Notes under the pieces: model-generated
Seen by the model: the letters and a program-made list of their open reading frames with translations, nothing else
Told to the model about the DNA's origin: nothing
The model's database searches: none
Shown: one piece after another, positions 62,655-64,000 of the stretch
How the letters are laid out: each line of letters starts with the position of its first letter
Numbering within the stretch: the stretch's first letter is position 1
Made by a program: the position numbers and the translations under genes
NCBI RefSeq assembly: GCF_016134045.1
Contig: NZ_CP065915.1
Span: 2,480,001-2,544,000 of the forward strand
DNA length: 64,000 bases
Reading direction: 5' to 3'
DNA from: Pelagovum pacificum
GTDB lineage: Bacteria; Pseudomonadota; Alphaproteobacteria; Rhodobacterales; Rhodobacteraceae

Positions 62655-63212
62655 ATGCGGGCAATCCTGTCGATAGTACTGGCTTCAGCCGTGTCGGCCT
62701 GCGCGCTGATCGGCGGCGGACAGCGCGTGCCCGACACGCTCGACGCGCCAGGGATCGCACGCGACGGCGAAACGGCGGATCAGCTTGTGGTCGGTCACCG
62801 CCTGATGGCCGCCGGCGAGAACGAACTCGCGCTCGAGGCCTTCACCCGCGCCGCCGCCGAACAGGGACTGAACGCCGACACGCTCTCCGCGCTCGGCTCA
62901 GCGAACCTCCGGCTCGGGCGGCTGCACCAGGCAGAACGGCAGTTCCGCGAGGCGGTGGAGCTCGAAGCCGACTTCCCCGAAGCCTGGAACAACCTCGGCG
63001 TCGTGCTGATGGAGTTGGGCGAAACCGGCGAAGCGGCTGAGGTCTTTCGTCGCGCCTATGCAACGGACGACGGGCAATCCGACATGATTCGCGACAACCT
63101 GCGTTTGGCACTCGCAAAACTGGAAAACGCAAGCTACACTGAGCCCAATGACAACAGCGACTTCAGGCTGATCGAGCGCGGCGAAGGCGATTTCATCCTC
63201 CGCAGCGACTAG
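62655..63212 (+). CDS. TPR lipoprotein, TadD-like (first)
   Basis: A 185-residue lipoprotein (lipobox VSAC, Cys16) with about three TPR units: LMAAGENELALEAFTRAAAEQGLNADTLSAL, ANLRLGRLHQAERQFREAVELEADFPEAW and VVLMELGETGEAAEVFRRAYA. TadD acts in the periplasm as a pilotin-like chaperone for the Tad secretin. The ATG at 62655 follows GGGGGAG. Confidence 0.9.
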   Translation: MRAILSIVLASAVSACALIGGGQRVPDTLDAPGIARDGETADQLVVGHRLMAAGENELALEAFTRAAAEQGLNADTLSALGSANLRLGRLHQAERQFREAVELEADFPEAWNNLGVVLMELGETGEAAEVFRRAYATDDGQSDMIRDNLRLALAKLENASYTEPNDNSDFRLIERGEGDFILRSD

Positions 63213-63274
63213 AGCACCGGCGAAAAGACCGGATCGGCCCTGAGGCGAAGAGCAGTACGAGGATGCAGGCACCC

Positions 63275-64000
63275 ATGCGGCACCCCCACGTCTTGACCCT
63301 GCTGATCGCAGGTACAATCGGCCTGTCCGCCTGTTCGAAACCGGACGGCGAGGCCGAAGTGAACCGCGCGCTCAACGATCTGAACGTGATCGACGAAAGC
63401 AACCTCAACGACGTGATGTTGCAGGCCGCCGATCCCAACGAGGCGGTCGCCTACTTCAACCGGACGCTTCAGGAACAGCCCGAACGGGTCGACCTGCAAC
63501 GCGGACTCGCCTCGTCCCTGACCCGCGCGGGTCGCTCGACCGAAGCAGTCCCCGCGTGGGAGCGCGTTGTCGCCTCCTCCGCCGCCACCGACGACGACCG
63601 GGTGAACCTCGCTGATGCGCTGATCCGTTCCAACGACTGGGACCGCGCCGAGACAGTGCTCGACGGCATCCCGCCGACGCACGAGACCTACCGCCGCTAC
63701 CGGCTCGAGGCGATGGTCGCCGACAGCAACGAGGAATGGGACAAGGCCGACAGCTTCTACGAGACGGCGGTCGGGCTCACCACCACGCCCGCGGCGGTTC
63801 TGAACAACTGGGGTTATTCCAAGCTGAGCCGTGGTGACTATTCCGGAGCCGAGCGCCTATTCGGCGACGCGATCACCCACGACCAGACGATGTTCACCGC
63901 GAAGAACAACCTCGCCCTCGCCCGTGGCGCGCAGCGCAACTACGAGCTGCCGGTGATCCCGATGTCGCAGACCGAGCGCGCGCAACTGCTGCACACGCTC
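63275..64000 (+). CDS. TPR lipoprotein, TadD-like (second, 3' end outside window)
   Basis: The frame is open to the last base (242 codons seen). It starts with a lipoprotein signal (HVLTLLIAGTIGLSAC), then TPR-like repeats: NEAVAYFNRTLQEQPERVDLQ, LTRAGRSTEAVPAWERVV, LIRSNDWDRAETVLDG, and WGYSKLSRGDYSGAERLFGDAI. It is a second TadD-type protein beside the first, 62 bases on. An in-frame ATG at 63263 is an alternative start. The rest of the gene is not in the window. Confidence 0.88.
   Translation, partial: MRHPHVLTLLIAGTIGLSACSKPDGEAEVNRALNDLNVIDESNLNDVMLQAADPNEAVAYFNRTLQEQPERVDLQRGLASSLTRAGRSTEAVPAWERVVASSAATDDDRVNLADALIRSNDWDRAETVLDGIPPTHETYRRYRLEAMVADSNEEWDKADSFYETAVGLTTTPAAVLNNWGYSKLSRGDYSGAERLFGDAITHDQTMFTAKNNLALARGAQRNYELPVIPMSQTERAQLLHTL

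Overview
The window is chromosomal DNA from a high-GC alphaproteobacterium, most likely a member of the Rhodobacteraceae (roseobacter group). The reasons are the aerobic cobaltochelatase subunit CobS, ThyX in place of a visible ThyA, GSCFA and DUF1194 proteins, very tight ATGA/GTGA-coupled operons, and gene content familiar from marine roseobacters. I see no rRNA, CRISPR array, integrase or prophage. One tRNA (Glu, anticodon TTC) is present.

Layout. 1-8311: GSCFA protein (cut by the window start), cobS, a lipoprotein/AmpD-like amidase pair, gatCA, a ceramidase-like membrane protein, then recJ and a small P-loop kinase. Three perfect palindromes lie upstream of recJ. 8424-13715: tRNA-Glu, a periplasmic molybdenum hydroxylase (IorA/IorB type) with a diheme cytochrome c, and an MHYT sensor kinase. 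13836-16420: altronate dehydratase-like enzyme and a copper pair (DUF2946-like protein, PCu(A)C chaperone). 16552-22940: a five-gene translationally coupled peptide/nickel-type ABC transporter operon, divergent from an XRE-cupin regulator and the solute-binding protein. 23027-31254: mixed membrane proteins, a ketopantoate reductase-like enzyme, three alpha/beta hydrolases, a GPH-type MFS carrier and a YegD-like Hsp70. 31450-33411: thrS with a clear terminator.

33872-36381 is a bufferin-type RiPP operon: a four-cysteine DUF2282 precursor, a DUF692/MNIO enzyme, a DUF2063 partner and a DoxX membrane protein, with a strong hairpin between precursor and enzyme. 36338-40579 holds small stress genes (ArsC-like, cold shock), a fungal-type cytosine deaminase homologue, and a REP-associated tyrosine transposase (RAYT) framed by two perfect REP inverted pairs whose GTAG ends supply the stop codons of the flanking genes, then thyX. 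40787-43232 is a lower-GC surface lipoprotein next to a Slam-type outer-membrane translocator. 43471-51098 is ordinary accessory metabolism: glyoxalase with two DUF1194 VWA proteins, DegT aminotransferase, DMT exporter, rRNA methyltransferase, HAD-UbiA prenyltransferase, lytic transglycosylase.

51467 to the window end is a tad (Flp pilus) locus: two almost identical tandem pilins, a third pilin, CpaB, the secretin CpaC, an OmpA lipoprotein, CpaE/TadZ, CpaF/TadA, TadB, an unusual 956-residue VWA-TadC fusion, and two TPR lipoproteins (TadD-like), the second running off the window. Hairpins after the pilins, after cpaB, after ompA and after the fusion gene divide it into transcriptional modules.

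The most notable items are the bufferin operon with its internal hairpin, the VWA-TadC fusion, the Slam/surface lipoprotein pair, the RAYT with its REP elements, and a composite 3'-end element found three times.
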